A stretch of DNA of 64,000 bases from Paracoccus denitrificans. Its GTDB lineage: Bacteria; Pseudomonadota; Alphaproteobacteria; Rhodobacterales; Rhodobacteraceae. This document shows, one piece after another, positions 16,537-25,232 of this stretch. Each line of letters opens with the position of its first letter. Position 1 is the stretch's first letter. Under the pieces are notes generated by a model that had not been told where the DNA came from, did no database searches, and saw nothing but the letters and a program-made list of their open reading frames with translations. Location: positions 1 to 64,000 of the forward strand of contig VAFL01000002.1 in assembly GCA_005768755.1 (NCBI GenBank), read 5' to 3'. The translations under genes and the position numbers were made by a program.

Positions 16537-16551
16537 GAACATTTGTTGAAC
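16537..16551 (+). promoter_or_regulatory. LexA-binding box (GAAC-N7-GAAC)
   Basis: GAAC at 16537-16540 and GAAC at 16548-16551 are separated by exactly seven bases. This is the reverse complement of the alphaproteobacterial SOS box GTTC-N7-GTTC. It ends 22 bp before ATG 16574 of lexA, so it fits autorepression of lexA. Confidence 0.88.
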
Positions 16552-16573
16552 GATAATGAAACAGGGCCGGAAC

Positions 16574-17272
16574 ATGCTGACCAAGAAACAGATCGAGCTG
16601 TTGGAGTTCATTCAAACGCGAATGGCACGCGACGGTGTTCCGCCTTCCTTTGACGAAATGAAGGTTGCGCTTGATCTGCGTTCGAAGTCCGGAATTCATC
16701 GATTGGTGACGGCGCTTGAAGAACGCGGTTTCATTCGCCGCCTGCCCCATCGCGCGCGCGCATTGGAAATCGTCCGCCTTCCCGACACGCTTGCAAAGAC
16801 CGCGCCGGGCTTTGCGCCGCGCCTGATTGACGGCGACAAGAAACGGCCGGCTGCACCACCCACCGGTGCGTTTGAGGTCAGCGCAAATTCCTATCAGCTG
16901 CCGGTCATGGGCCGGATCGCCGCAGGTGTCCCGATCGAGGCGATTTCCGAAGTTTCGCACAATGTGTCTGTTCCCGGCAGCATGATCTCTGGCCGCGAAA
17001 ACCACTATGCACTGGAGGTGAAGGGCGATTCCATGATCAACGCTGGCATTAATGACGGCGATATCGTGGTCATACGCGAACAGGGCGTGGCCCAGAACGG
17101 GGATATCGTCGTGGCCCTTGTGGAAGGACATGAAGCCACGCTGAAATACTATCGCCGCAAGGGGGCAATGATCGCCCTGGAGGCGGCAAACCCCGCCTAT
17201 GAGACGCGCATCCTGCCCGAGGACAAGATCAGCGTTCAGGGCAGGCTTGTGGGACTGATCCGCAGTTACTGA
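16574..17272 (+). CDS. lexA: SOS repressor LexA
   Basis: LexA represses DNA damage genes and cleaves itself when RecA is activated. From ATG 16574 it has 232 residues. The winged-helix DNA-binding domain is at 1-65 and the S24 protease domain at about 105-232. The cleavage site Ala117-Gly118 is in AAGVP, the catalytic Ser153 is in KGDSMINAG, and Lys191 is in HEATLKYY. ATG 16556 is in frame and would add six residues, but would start only five bases after the operator. Downstream genes are convergent. Confidence 0.96.
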   Translation: MLTKKQIELLEFIQTRMARDGVPPSFDEMKVALDLRSKSGIHRLVTALEERGFIRRLPHRARALEIVRLPDTLAKTAPGFAPRLIDGDKKRPAAPPTGAFEVSANSYQLPVMGRIAAGVPIEAISEVSHNVSVPGSMISGRENHYALEVKGDSMINAGINDGDIVVIREQGVAQNGDIVVALVEGHEATLKYYRRKGAMIALEAANPAYETRILPEDKISVQGRLVGLIRSY

Positions 17273-17497
17273 CCCGTCACACGCTTGCGGCCAGCGGCAG
17301 GGTGCACGGCACCGAACGGTTCGTCAGTGGGCCGATCATTTGCCCGCGTATCAGTTCCGCGGGCCGACAATCCCTGCTGACGAAGCATTCGGTTGGACCG
17401 ACCGATCATCTGCGCGCGCTTCGGTGATCGCTGCACAGCGAACAGCGCGGACCTGAACCGCGCCGCCGCTATCCTGACGCGCGCAACCCTTCGACAA

Positions 17498-18433
17498 TCA
17501 AGCCTGATCGCGGGCCAAGGGTTCACGAACAGACGGCGCCAGACGCAACCGAACGCGCTTGATGCGACGCGGGTCGGCGTCAACGACCTCAAACTCGGCG
17601 CCGGAATCATGGGGGATCACCTCGCCTCGGACTGGCACGCGGCCCGTCAGCTTGAAGATCAGACCACCGAGTGTGTCGACATCCTCGTCCTCGTCGCCCG
17701 GCGCAAGGCGCAGGCCGGTTTCCTGCTCCAGTTCTTCAAGCGAAGCGCGGGCCTGGATCAGCCACTGACCGGGCTTTTCGGCGATCCACATGCCGCCTTC
17801 TGCCTCATCATGCTCATCCTCGATTTCACCGATAACCTGCTCGATCAGATCCTCGATGGTGACCAGCCCGTCGACGCCGCCATATTCGTCGATGACAAGC
17901 GCCATATGGATGCGATCTTTCTGCATTTGCTGAAGCAATACACCGATCGGCATTGAGGGCGGCACATAAAGCAACGGGCGCAGCATCGGGCGCAGGGTAA
18001 ACTTGCCGGCCGGCTTCGCGCCGAAACCATGCTTCAGCGCCAGATCCTTCAGGTGGATCAGCCCGACCGGCGTGTCCAGCGTGCCGCGAAAGACCGGCAC
18101 ACGGGAAAAGCCGTGTTCGCGGAACATCTCGACCAGCTCGTCCAGTGTGGCGGTAATCGGCGCGGCGGCGATTTCGACCTTGGGAATGGCCACGTCGTCA
18201 ACGCGCATGCGCCGCAGATTGACCATGCCGGGCGCGACAGGTGCCTGCGCGCGGTATTCTTCGGCAATCTCGTTGCCGTCATCCGTGCCCGAGAAGGCAC
18301 CGAACAGCCGGCCCAGGAACCCGCGCGATGCGGGAAGGTCGCGCCCCTCGCTTCCGGTACCATCTGCCCATCCCGCAGGATCGGCACCGATATCGGCGGG
18401 GGCGGCGGGACTTCGGGACGGATCGCTGTTCAT
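17498..18433 (-). CDS. HlyC/CorC family CBS-domain protein
   Basis: Cytosolic two-CBS protein of 311 residues resembling CorC/YbeX. The CBS pair lies at about 75-195 and the CorC_HlyC domain at about 212-295 (the central segment ALVIDEYGGVDGLVTIEDLIEQVIGEI is characteristic). No membrane segment is present. E. coli CorC is tied to magnesium and cobalt efflux and to ribosome-related functions through its ybeY linkage. Its ATG overlaps the ybeY stop by four bases, reproducing the widespread phoH-ybeY-corC cluster. The older hemolysin label is not supported by function. Confidence 0.9.
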   Translation of the reverse strand: MNSDPSRSPAAPADIGADPAGWADGTGSEGRDLPASRGFLGRLFGAFSGTDDGNEIAEEYRAQAPVAPGMVNLRRMRVDDVAIPKVEIAAAPITATLDELVEMFREHGFSRVPVFRGTLDTPVGLIHLKDLALKHGFGAKPAGKFTLRPMLRPLLYVPPSMPIGVLLQQMQKDRIHMALVIDEYGGVDGLVTIEDLIEQVIGEIEDEHDEAEGGMWIAEKPGQWLIQARASLEELEQETGLRLAPGDEDEDVDTLGGLIFKLTGRVPVRGEVIPHDSGAEFEVVDADPRRIKRVRLRLAPSVREPLARDQA

Positions 18434-18918
18434 GTTTCCTTCTCCAGATAGGGGTCTTCTATGCCAAGCTGAGCAAGGATCGCGCGCTCGGCGTCCTCCA
18501 TGGTCTTTGCATCAGCGTCATTCAGATGGTCATAACCCGCCAGATGCAAAATCGCATGAACCAGTAAATGGGTCACATGAGCATCAATCCGCTTGCCCTG
18601 TGCCTTTGCTTCTTGCTGGCATGTTTCATAAGCAATGGCGATATCGCCAAGTTCGTCTGTCGCGGGGCGCGGCGGATGCGCGCCGGGCTCGTGGGGGACA
18701 TGTTCGACCGATGGCCATGAAAGCACATTCGTAGGCTGGGGCTTTTCGCGGAAATCGCCGTTAAGTTCGGTGATCCGCGTGTCATCGCACCCCATGACCA
18801 CAATGTCGGCATCCATCTTCAGCCAACCGAGTGTCGCATGTCCGGCCCGCGCCGCAAGTCCCTCAAGATCAAGGGCAGCCCACCTGTCATCCTCGATGAC
18901 AGTGTCGATCTCAGCCAT
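18430..18918 (-). CDS. ybeY: rRNA maturation endoribonuclease YbeY
   Basis: YbeY is a zinc-dependent RNase needed for 16S rRNA 3' maturation and ribosome quality control. The zinc triad His121, His125 and His131 is in LVHAILHLAGYDH, and NVLSWPS is also conserved. I chose ATG 18918 (162 residues), which gives the family length; the longer frame from 19056 runs back inside phoH. The start overlaps the phoH end by eight bases and the stop overlaps hlyC by four. Confidence 0.94.
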   Translation of the reverse strand: MAEIDTVIEDDRWAALDLEGLAARAGHATLGWLKMDADIVVMGCDDTRITELNGDFREKPQPTNVLSWPSVEHVPHEPGAHPPRPATDELGDIAIAYETCQQEAKAQGKRIDAHVTHLLVHAILHLAGYDHLNDADAKTMEDAERAILAQLGIEDPYLEKET

Positions 18919-20080
18919 CGTCGCGGCCCTGACTGCGTGCGGAACTGCCGGGCTGGCGGCGGGGCGGATAATTGCCACGTGACTGATCATCACCCCGCGC
19001 CAAAGCCAGCGCGTCATCAGCCTCATAAGCTTCAATGACCCGCGCGACCAGGGCATGGCGCACCACGTCCTTGGACGTGAAATAGTTGAAGCTTATCCCC
19101 TTTACTCCGCCCAGGATCCGCTCTGCGTCCACAAGCCCGGAATGCGTGCCGCGCGGCAAGTCGATCTGGGACCGGTCACCCGTGATCACCATGCGCGACC
19201 CTTCGCCAAGGCGGGTCAGAAACATCTTCATCTGCATTGTCGACGCATTCTGTGCCTCGTCCAGCACGACGAAGGCGTTGGACAGGGTCCGTCCACGCAT
19301 GAAGGCGAGCGGCGCAATCTCGATCCGCTTTTCCTCCATCAGCTTGGCCAGTTGCTTGCCCGGCAGAAAATCATTCAGTGCGTCGTAAAGCGGCTGCATA
19401 TAGGGGTCGATCTTTTCCTTCATGTCACCCGGCAGAAAGCCCAGACGTTCACCTGCCTCGACCGCAGGACGTGACAGAATGATGCGATCCACGTGACCGC
19501 CGATCAGCATGGTGACGCCGACAGCAACGGCAAGGTAGGTCTTGCCGGTTCCGGCAGGGCCGATGCCGAAGGCCATCTCATGGGCAAAAAGGTTACGGAC
19601 ATAGTCTTTCTGCGCATCGGTCCGCGGTTCGACCGTCTTCTTGCGGGTGCGCAATTCGATCGGACCAGAGGAAAACATTTCCAGCTGTTCGTCAGGCGAA
19701 AGCGATGCCGGCTCGGCATCGGGACCCATACGGAGGGCCGCGTCGATTTCAGCAGAACTTACCGGCCGCCCCTGTTCCAGCCGCGTGTAAAGCGCCTGCA
19801 GAAGCTGGGCTGCGTCATCCCGCACCGCCTGCGGGCCAACGACGGCAAGAAGGTTGCCCCGGCGCAGGATATGCACACCAAGCGCAGTCTCGATCTGCGA
19901 CAGGTGCGAATCGGCAGGACCGCAAAGCTCTATCAGAAGCCTGTTGTCGGGAAATTCCAGAAGCGTCTCGCCCTGCGTGGCGGCGGTTGGCGCGGCGGTA
20001 TCGGGTGCGGTGGGTGTCAGGCCCAATGAGGTCTCCGGGTTATCATTCACCCCATGGTGGGGGTCGCGATGCAATTGCAC
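18911..20080 (-). CDS. PhoH family protein
   Basis: PhoH-like ATPase/putative helicase, 389 residues from ATG 20080 or 379 from GTG 20050 (NDNPETS), the second being more like relatives. An N-terminal KH-like region (about 38-110) precedes the P-loop domain with Walker A GPAGTGKT at 174-181 and Walker B-like AFVVLDEAQNA. The family is linked to RNA metabolism. It heads phoH-ybeY-hlyC, suggesting a role in ribosomal RNA processing. A C-terminal tail rich in Arg, Ser and Gly follows the domain. Confidence 0.92.
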   Translation of the reverse strand: MQLHRDPHHGVNDNPETSLGLTPTAPDTAAPTAATQGETLLEFPDNRLLIELCGPADSHLSQIETALGVHILRRGNLLAVVGPQAVRDDAAQLLQALYTRLEQGRPVSSAEIDAALRMGPDAEPASLSPDEQLEMFSSGPIELRTRKKTVEPRTDAQKDYVRNLFAHEMAFGIGPAGTGKTYLAVAVGVTMLIGGHVDRIILSRPAVEAGERLGFLPGDMKEKIDPYMQPLYDALNDFLPGKQLAKLMEEKRIEIAPLAFMRGRTLSNAFVVLDEAQNASTMQMKMFLTRLGEGSRMVITGDRSQIDLPRGTHSGLVDAERILGGVKGISFNYFTSKDVVRHALVARVIEAYEADDALALARGDDQSRGNYPPRRQPGSSARSQGRDDG

Positions 20081-20137
20081 AAGGGTTTGCGTATGAAACT
20101 GCGCTGCTGTCGCAAAAGTTTCATACCCCGGCGCAGG

Positions 20138-20866
20138 TCATGGTCGCCAGATGCCGCGAATGAAGTCATGAACATGTGGCTCTGTCGCGGCGTCCATCTG
20201 CGCCACGTCGCCTTGCCAGACGACGCGCCCCCCGGAAAGCATCGCCACCTTGTCGGCGACATGGCGCACGGTCGTCATGTCATGGGTGATCGTGATTGCC
20301 GTCGCCCCGGTCTCGGACACGATATCGCGGATCAGCGCATTGATGCGGGCGGCGCGGATCGGATCCAGGCCCGTTGTGGGTTCGTCAAAGAAAATGACCT
20401 GCGGGTCGGCTGCAATGGCACGGGCCAATCCCGCCCGTTTGGCCATGCCGCCCGAAAGCGCCGCTGGGTGAAGATCTGCGACCTCGGGGCCAAGGCCGAC
20501 ACGGGCCAGCTTTTCAATTGCGATGCGGCGCGCCTCGGTATCGCCAAGCCGCTTGCGCAGGCGGAAGCCGACATTCTGCCAGACGGTCAAACTGTCGAAC
20601 AGCGCGCCCCCCTGAAACAGCATCCCGAACCCGTCCAGAAAGGCGTCCCTGTTCGCGCGATCAAGCGGCTGCCCCTGCCAAAGCACCATGCCCTCATCAT
20701 GCGCTTCCAGCCCCAGAATGCATTTCAGCAGCACGGATTTGCCGGTTCCCGACTGACCGATCACCACAAGACTTTCGCCTTTTGCGACCGCAAGATCGAC
20801 GCCGTCCAGCACCTGCTGACGTCCAAAAGCCTTGCGCAGGCCCTGTATTTGCAGGACGGGCGTCAT
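20138..20866 (-). CDS. mlaF: MlaF-like ABC transporter ATP-binding protein
   Basis: ATPase of an Mla-type lipid transporter, 242 residues from ATG 20866, which overlaps the permease stop as ATGA. A longer frame upstream runs inside mlaE. Walker A is GQSGTGKS at 37-44, the signature is LSGGMAKRAGLARA (the GGM form is typical of MlaF) and Walker B is VIFFDEPTTGLDP. Mla systems move phospholipids between the outer and inner membranes. The MlaD-type binding protein is not in this window. Confidence 0.9.
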   Translation of the reverse strand: MTPVLQIQGLRKAFGRQQVLDGVDLAVAKGESLVVIGQSGTGKSVLLKCILGLEAHDEGMVLWQGQPLDRANRDAFLDGFGMLFQGGALFDSLTVWQNVGFRLRKRLGDTEARRIAIEKLARVGLGPEVADLHPAALSGGMAKRAGLARAIAADPQVIFFDEPTTGLDPIRAARINALIRDIVSETGATAITITHDMTTVRHVADKVAMLSGGRVVWQGDVAQMDAATEPHVHDFIRGIWRP

Positions 20867-21630
20867 CCGAAAAACAGCCCTGTCATGGCAAAATTGGCGG
20901 CAAAGATGCCAACTGCGGCAACAACAACCGCATATTTCGTGGCGCGTCCAACGCCTGCCGCGCCCCTGCCCGCGTTCATCCCGAACCAGCACCCCGAAAG
21001 CGCCACGATCAATCCGAAGACCGCCCCTTTCAAAAGCCCCGAGATCACGTCCCAGCTTTCCAGAAAGGACCAGCTTCCGTTCAGATACGCTGCCGAGGTG
21101 AAGCCAAGCGATTGCGTGCCCACGATCCAACCGCCCATGATGCCGATCACATCGCCAACGCCGACCAGCAGCGGGACCGCCACGATTGCCGCCCACAGCC
21201 GCGGCGTCACCAGATGGCGCTGCGGATCGGCAGAAAGCGTGACAAGCGCATCGATCTGTTCGGTTACCCGCATGGTCCCTATTTCCGCCGCAATCGAGGA
21301 GGCAACGCGCGCCGCCACCATCAGACCACCCAGAACCGGCCCCAATTCCCGCGCCATCCCGATTGCGACAACGGCGGGCACAACTTCAGCTGCGGAAAAC
21401 CGTTGGCCGCCGGAATACATCTGCAATGCCAGCGCGGCGCCGGTAAAAAGGGCCGTAAGACCTACGACCGGCAGCGACAGCCAGCCTATCTGGATCAGTT
21501 GGCGCAGAAATTCGCGTGGCTCCGGGATCATGGACAGGCTGCGCCCGGCAAGCAAGGCGGCACGGCCGATCAGCCGCAAGACGGCTATCGCGGCCCTGCC
21601 GGTTAGCGCAACGGGGGTGGCCAGGGTCAT
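20863..21630 (-). CDS. mlaE: MlaE family ABC transporter permease
   Basis: Integral membrane protein of 255 residues with five or so hydrophobic segments. The MlaE-family core is present: MARELGPVLGGLMVAARVASSIAAEIGTM, whose E-x-G-P-V-L and AARVAS elements define the family. It pairs with the downstream ATPase for phospholipid traffic. The start overlaps the alr stop by four bases, so alr-mlaE-mlaF is one transcription unit. Confidence 0.93.
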   Translation of the reverse strand: MTLATPVALTGRAAIAVLRLIGRAALLAGRSLSMIPEPREFLRQLIQIGWLSLPVVGLTALFTGAALALQMYSGGQRFSAAEVVPAVVAIGMARELGPVLGGLMVAARVASSIAAEIGTMRVTEQIDALVTLSADPQRHLVTPRLWAAIVAVPLLVGVGDVIGIMGGWIVGTQSLGFTSAAYLNGSWSFLESWDVISGLLKGAVFGLIVALSGCWFGMNAGRGAAGVGRATKYAVVVAAVGIFAANFAMTGLFFG

Positions 21631-22673
21631 ATGATGCGACGTTCGTAGCGGCGTCCAAGTGATGTCAGAATCTCGTATCCGATCGTGCCGATCGCTTCGG
21701 CCACGGCATCGACGGGTTGCGCCGGGCAGATCAGGTCAAGCGCCCCCGGCACGTCGTCCAGTGCGGTGACATCGGCGGTGATCAGGTCCATCGACACACG
21801 CCCGATGATCGGGCAGCGCGTATCACCTGCAAAAAGGTCGATGCGCGGATTACCCCCGTCCGACGACATCCGCCGATGCAGCCCGTCAGCATAGCCCGCA
21901 GCGACGGTTGCCACCCGCGTGGGCCGGGTGGCCGTCCAGGTATTCGAATAACCCACGGTTTCACCAGTCGCGACCTCTCGCGTCTGAATGACGGGCAGCG
22001 ACAGCCGCACGACCGGCAGCGCCTCGGCAAAGGGCATCGCGCCATACAGGCCGATGCCGGGCCGGGTGATGTCAAAGTGATATTCCGGCCCCAGCAGGAT
22101 ACCGCCAGTTGCCGACAGGCTGCGCGGCACGTCGATGCCATCGGTCATCTGCCGGAACGCGGCCAGCTGGCGCCGGTTCATCGGATGATCCGGCTCATCT
22201 GCGCAGGCAAGATGGGACATGACCAGTTCCGGGCCCAATGCCAGTATTTCGTCGCGCAGGGCGGCCCACTCGCCTGGCTCGAACCCAAGACGGTTCATGC
22301 CCGTATCCAGCTGGATCGCGAAGGGCCTGCCCGGGCGGGTGGCACGGTCGCGGAAAAACTGCTCGGGGCTGTTCAGCACTGGGATGGCATCGCTTAAGTC
22401 CGCCCCAGCGATATGGCCGGACAGAACGAAAATGCGCGACCCCGCCCCCACCGAAGCGCGGACCGGTGCAGCCTCAGACGCAAGTGCCACGAAGAAATCC
22501 TGCGCGCCAGCCCGCGCCAGCGCGCCAGCAACGGTGCCGGCCCCCAGCCCATAGCCGTCGGCCTTGACCACACCAGCCGCACGCGCCCCCGGCGCCAGTG
22601 CTGCCAACGCACGATAATTGGCCTGCAAGGCCGCCAGATCAATCTGCAATACCATGGCCTTGCTTTCCCCCAT
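21627..22673 (-). CDS. alr: Alanine racemase
   Basis: Alr interconverts L- and D-alanine for peptidoglycan. The 348-residue protein has the PLP lysine Lys38 in GVVKADGYGLGAG, the first domain as a beta-alpha barrel, and the second active-site tyrosine in VATVAAGYADGLHRR. RVSMDL is also conserved. ATG 22655 is an alternative start, giving MVLQIDLAAL. It heads alr-mlaE-mlaF. The roughly 250 bp upstream holds no gene I can support. Confidence 0.95.
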   Translation of the reverse strand: MGESKAMVLQIDLAALQANYRALAALAPGARAAGVVKADGYGLGAGTVAGALARAGAQDFFVALASEAAPVRASVGAGSRIFVLSGHIAGADLSDAIPVLNSPEQFFRDRATRPGRPFAIQLDTGMNRLGFEPGEWAALRDEILALGPELVMSHLACADEPDHPMNRRQLAAFRQMTDGIDVPRSLSATGGILLGPEYHFDITRPGIGLYGAMPFAEALPVVRLSLPVIQTREVATGETVGYSNTWTATRPTRVATVAAGYADGLHRRMSSDGGNPRIDLFAGDTRCPIIGRVSMDLITADVTALDDVPGALDLICPAQPVDAVAEAIGTIGYEILTSLGRRYERRII

Positions 22674-22920
22674 CGCATGAGCGGCGTCAAGATTACGCCC
22701 CTATCTGTCCCCTTGCATCCTTGCAACAGCGCCGGACTTTCACCCCGTCACGCCATTCGTTTCGGCGTTGTGGACTGCTAGGACGGGGGCATAAGTCGCG
22801 GCATTGTCGGGACGATCGAAACAGGGCCGCGCGGCGCGTATACGGGGACGTGCTGGCTGGCCGACAGAAGGTTTACCGGCACCGCCCCGTCTGCGATGCC
22901 TGCAAAGATACGACCCAGAA

Positions 22921-23595
22921 ATGATCCGCCTCAGGCCGCCAGCCCTTTGTGTCCTAGCCCTCTGCCTGCAATTCGGCACGATCGCCAACGGCGCGCAGAC
23001 CGTGGATGAGTTGGGAAAGCCGTTGAATGTCCCATCCGGCCAGAAAGTATTCTGGCAGGACGTCATCACCGGATCACCTGGCGCGCATGGTCTGACCTTC
23101 CGCTTCCGCTTTGTCGTCCCCGATCTGGCCAACCTTGTCCCGCTGGCAGCACCTGCGCCGATGGAAGCCCTGACCGAAGAGGAAATGGCCGCGCTTGACG
23201 CCCTGGCGACCGTCGAGGGCGGCGCTGCCACCATCCTGAGCGATGCGCTTGACGAGGGGCTGATCGCCTCGTCCGAGATTGAGCAGACCCCGACCATCTC
23301 GATCCAGAACCTTCCCGAATCCGAGCAGGAAATCACTTCTCCGACAGGAGATTTTGTTTTGCCACCCGCGCCGGAAAGCCTTCTGCGCGATCCGATGCAT
23401 GAAGATATCGTCTGGCTGTGCGAAAATTTCGTGCTCCCGCGTATCGCGAGCCCCGCCCCGCGACCGACCGAAATCGTCATCTCGCTGGCTGATCGGCCCA
23501 TGGACAGCAGCGGGCTGGAACCCGGTGCAGTTCAGCTTTTCGAGGTGTTCAGCCTGCCCCCCACGCGCGACGAATGCGTATGGCAACCGTTCTGA
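22921..23595 (+). CDS. Exported protein of unknown function (possibly DUF6497)
   Basis: The protein has 224 residues, with a signal peptide at about 1-24 (LALCLQFGTIANGAQ). The mature part divides into an N-terminal region (VPSGQKVFWQDV), an acidic Ala/Glu-rich linker and a C-terminal region (WLCENFVLPR, EIVISLADRP, RDECVWQPF). The pattern of a conserved Cys in WLCENF and another in DECVW recalls a Rhodobacteraceae family I know as DUF6497, but I am not certain. I chose ATG 22921 because the longer frame adds an arginine-rich stretch. It appears monocistronic. Confidence 0.75.
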   Translation: MIRLRPPALCVLALCLQFGTIANGAQTVDELGKPLNVPSGQKVFWQDVITGSPGAHGLTFRFRFVVPDLANLVPLAAPAPMEALTEEEMAALDALATVEGGAATILSDALDEGLIASSEIEQTPTISIQNLPESEQEITSPTGDFVLPPAPESLLRDPMHEDIVWLCENFVLPRIASPAPRPTEIVISLADRPMDSSGLEPGAVQLFEVFSLPPTRDECVWQPF

Positions 23596-23758
23596 GGGTT
23601 GATGCATGCATGCCACAGGTCGGCGAAGTCGCGCCGAGTGCCGATTCCGTCCGCTATCGCGACGCGCAATTCTTACCTAGAATCGAACGGTCCGCGCATG
23701 ACGTGTGACAGCAATCGACAAAAAGGGGTTTGAAAGCCCCAACTTACAGGAGCAGACA

Positions 23759-23893
23759 ATGTCGAAGAAAATCGCGCTCGCCCTCGTGGCCCTGGGCGTT
23801 CTTGCCGCTTGCCAACCGCGTGAGCCGGAAATCTCCACCACCCCGGTCGCAATCACGCAAGAGCCCGTCTATCAGGGCAAATACGGCAACTGA
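23759..23893 (+). CDS. Small lipoprotein (44 residues)
   Basis: A tiny lipoprotein: Lys-rich start, hydrophobic core and the lipobox LAAC, with the lipidated Cys at residue 18. Only 26 residues follow, ending YQGKYGN. An AGGAG ribosome site lies at 23748-23752. Short proteins with this ending recur in Rhodobacteraceae, and no function is known to me. It is the first of three small lipoprotein genes in 1.3 kb. Too short for most gene finders, but the start and lipobox make it believable. Confidence 0.75.
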   Translation: MSKKIALALVALGVLAACQPREPEISTTPVAITQEPVYQGKYGN

Positions 23894-23961
23894 TCATCAG
23901 TTACCGGGCGCGCGGGCGGTCATGCTGCCCGTGCGGTCACTTCAGAAACAGGGCCGCCGAA

Positions 23962-24366
23962 ATGCTGAAACATCGTGGCTTCCCCTCTCGGTTGCCATCC
24001 AGCGACTATCAGTTCACCATTCGCCGCGCCAATGCCAAGGGTGCAACGAAACTAGTCGCGCGCGAGCGCTTTCGCGACCGCAGCGCCGCCGACCGTCGCG
24101 CCGATGCAGGCTTCCTGGGCGCCCTGATCGCGCATTTCGGGGAAGACGAATTCGAACGCGGCAACCTGGATGCCGGCCGGATCTCATGGTTGCTGGGCCG
24201 GGAACTTGTTGCGGTGGGCAAACTCGATCCGACATCATACGAACAACTGTTTCGCGTGGACCTCGCCAAGGCGCAAGCAAGTTTCCCTGAACTTTTCGGA
24301 CAGGACGATCCCGACCAGGATATGGACTGGGATGACGATTGGGACGAAGAAGACGACGCGAGTTGA
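23962..24366 (+). CDS. Hypothetical protein with acidic C-terminus
   Basis: The protein has 134 residues and no signal peptide or membrane segment. The N-terminal half is basic (RRANAKGATKLVARERFRDR), the middle is helical (AGFLGALIAHFGEDEFERG), and the last 20 residues are almost all Asp, Glu and Trp. I do not recognise the family. The charge split suggests a nucleic-acid- or protein-binding body with an acidic tail. It is flanked by small lipoprotein genes on the same strand but separated by 60-160 bp gaps. Confidence 0.6.
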   Translation: MLKHRGFPSRLPSSDYQFTIRRANAKGATKLVARERFRDRSAADRRADAGFLGALIAHFGEDEFERGNLDAGRISWLLGRELVAVGKLDPTSYEQLFRVDLAKAQASFPELFGQDDPDQDMDWDDDWDEEDDAS

Positions 24367-24525
24367 TCCGGGTATGTGCCATTTTTGCGCGTAATTTCGC
24401 CAAGTTGGCCGCATCAGGAACATTTCACGCGCTTGTCAGTTCTCCCCCACGTCCCGATGTGGCAATGTCACATTCGCAACAATCGCCCCTTCCAAAGGGC
24501 AAACAGATACAGAAGGCAGTGTAAA

Positions 24526-24765
24526 ATGCAGACCAAAACCTCTCTCCGCCTCGCTGGCGCCATGCTTGCCATTGCCGCACTTTCGGCTTGCCAGCAGGGT
24601 TACGGCGATACCTACATGTCGCCCGACGCGCAGCGGGCGCTTGTCGGCGCAGGCGCCGGTGCAGTTGCCGCCAAGGCATTCGACGAAGATGTCGGAACCG
24701 GTGCCGTTCTGGGTGCCGCCGCAGGCGCGCTTTGCGACGACGCTGGCGTCTGCCAGACCCGCTGA
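24526..24765 (+). CDS. Small glycine-zipper lipoprotein A
   Basis: 79 residues with lipobox LSAC (Cys22). The mature part has alternating Gly and Ala (ALVGAGAGAVAAK, GAVLGAAAGALC), a glycine-zipper pattern seen in outer-membrane-associated lipoproteins. The ending GALCDDAGVC carries two cysteines, closely matching the paralogue 95 bp downstream. ATG 24526 follows an A-rich stretch (GTAAAATG). Function unknown; envelope structural or stress role is an inference. Confidence 0.78.
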   Translation: MQTKTSLRLAGAMLAIAALSACQQGYGDTYMSPDAQRALVGAGAGAVAAKAFDEDVGTGAVLGAAAGALCDDAGVCQTR

Positions 24766-24859
24766 TCAACCTTGAGCAGGCGGCCAGGAACCTGGCCGCC
24801 GACACACGTGACCCGCGCCGTTTCGCGGCCCTGACGGTCCCCCAATCAGAGATCCCACC

Positions 24860-25084
24860 ATGACCAAACTTACCCTTGCGGCTTCGGTCGCGCTGCTGTC
24901 GCTTGGCGTCGCTGGCTGCACGCAGAACATCAACCCCACCGACGTCGATCGTGCTGCGATCGGTGCCGCTGCCGGTGCCACCATCGCCCATGTCGCCGAC
25001 AAAGATGAAAGCGACGTCTACAAAGGCGCTGCAATCGGCGCAGCAGCCGGTGCTCTGTGTAACGACGCACGTATCTGCCGGTAA
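24860..25084 (+). CDS. Small glycine-zipper lipoprotein B (paralogue of A)
   Basis: 74 residues with lipobox VAGC (Cys20). The mature domain repeats the paralogue's features: AAIGAAAGATIAH, then GAAIGAAAGALCNDARIC at the C-terminus with the same two cysteines. The genes are tandem on one strand, so a duplication is likely. A strong terminator closes the pair 20 bp downstream. The C-terminal pattern GAAAGALCxDAxxC is the most conserved part and may form a disulfide in the periplasm. Confidence 0.78.
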   Translation: MTKLTLAASVALLSLGVAGCTQNINPTDVDRAAIGAAAGATIAHVADKDESDVYKGAAIGAAAGALCNDARICR

Positions 25085-25104
25085 GATCACCCGATTGATT
25101 TCCG

Positions 25105-25141
25105 AAAGCGCCGCGCCGGCCCTGCCGCGCGGCGCTTTTCA
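25105..25141 (+). terminator. Rho-independent terminator after the lipoprotein pair
   Basis: AAAGCGCCGCGC (25105-25116) pairs perfectly over 12 bases with GCGCGGCGCTTT (25127-25138), with a ten-base loop and a following T-run. It ends the unit containing the two small lipoproteins. Confidence 0.9.
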
Positions 25142-25232
25142 TTGTGGATACGGATCATCCACCCCCCTCGCCTTCGCCGGAATGCCACGCTAGGCTTACA
25201 GTGACCATCCGTGACGGAGCTTTCGCGCGCCC

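Noticed and set aside
17266..17610. Minus-strand open frame at the lexA/hlyC junction
   Set aside because: It overlaps the end of the CorC-type gene in another frame and is Arg-rich. Bases 17273-17497 hold no gene that I can support, nor a clear terminator.
24417..24442. GGAAC followed about 16 bases later by AGTT, like an EcfG promoter
   Set aside because: The -10 part is not CGTT, and EcfG-type regulation is uncertain in Rhodobacteraceae. A similar weak match before the PRC-barrel gene was rejected for the same reason.
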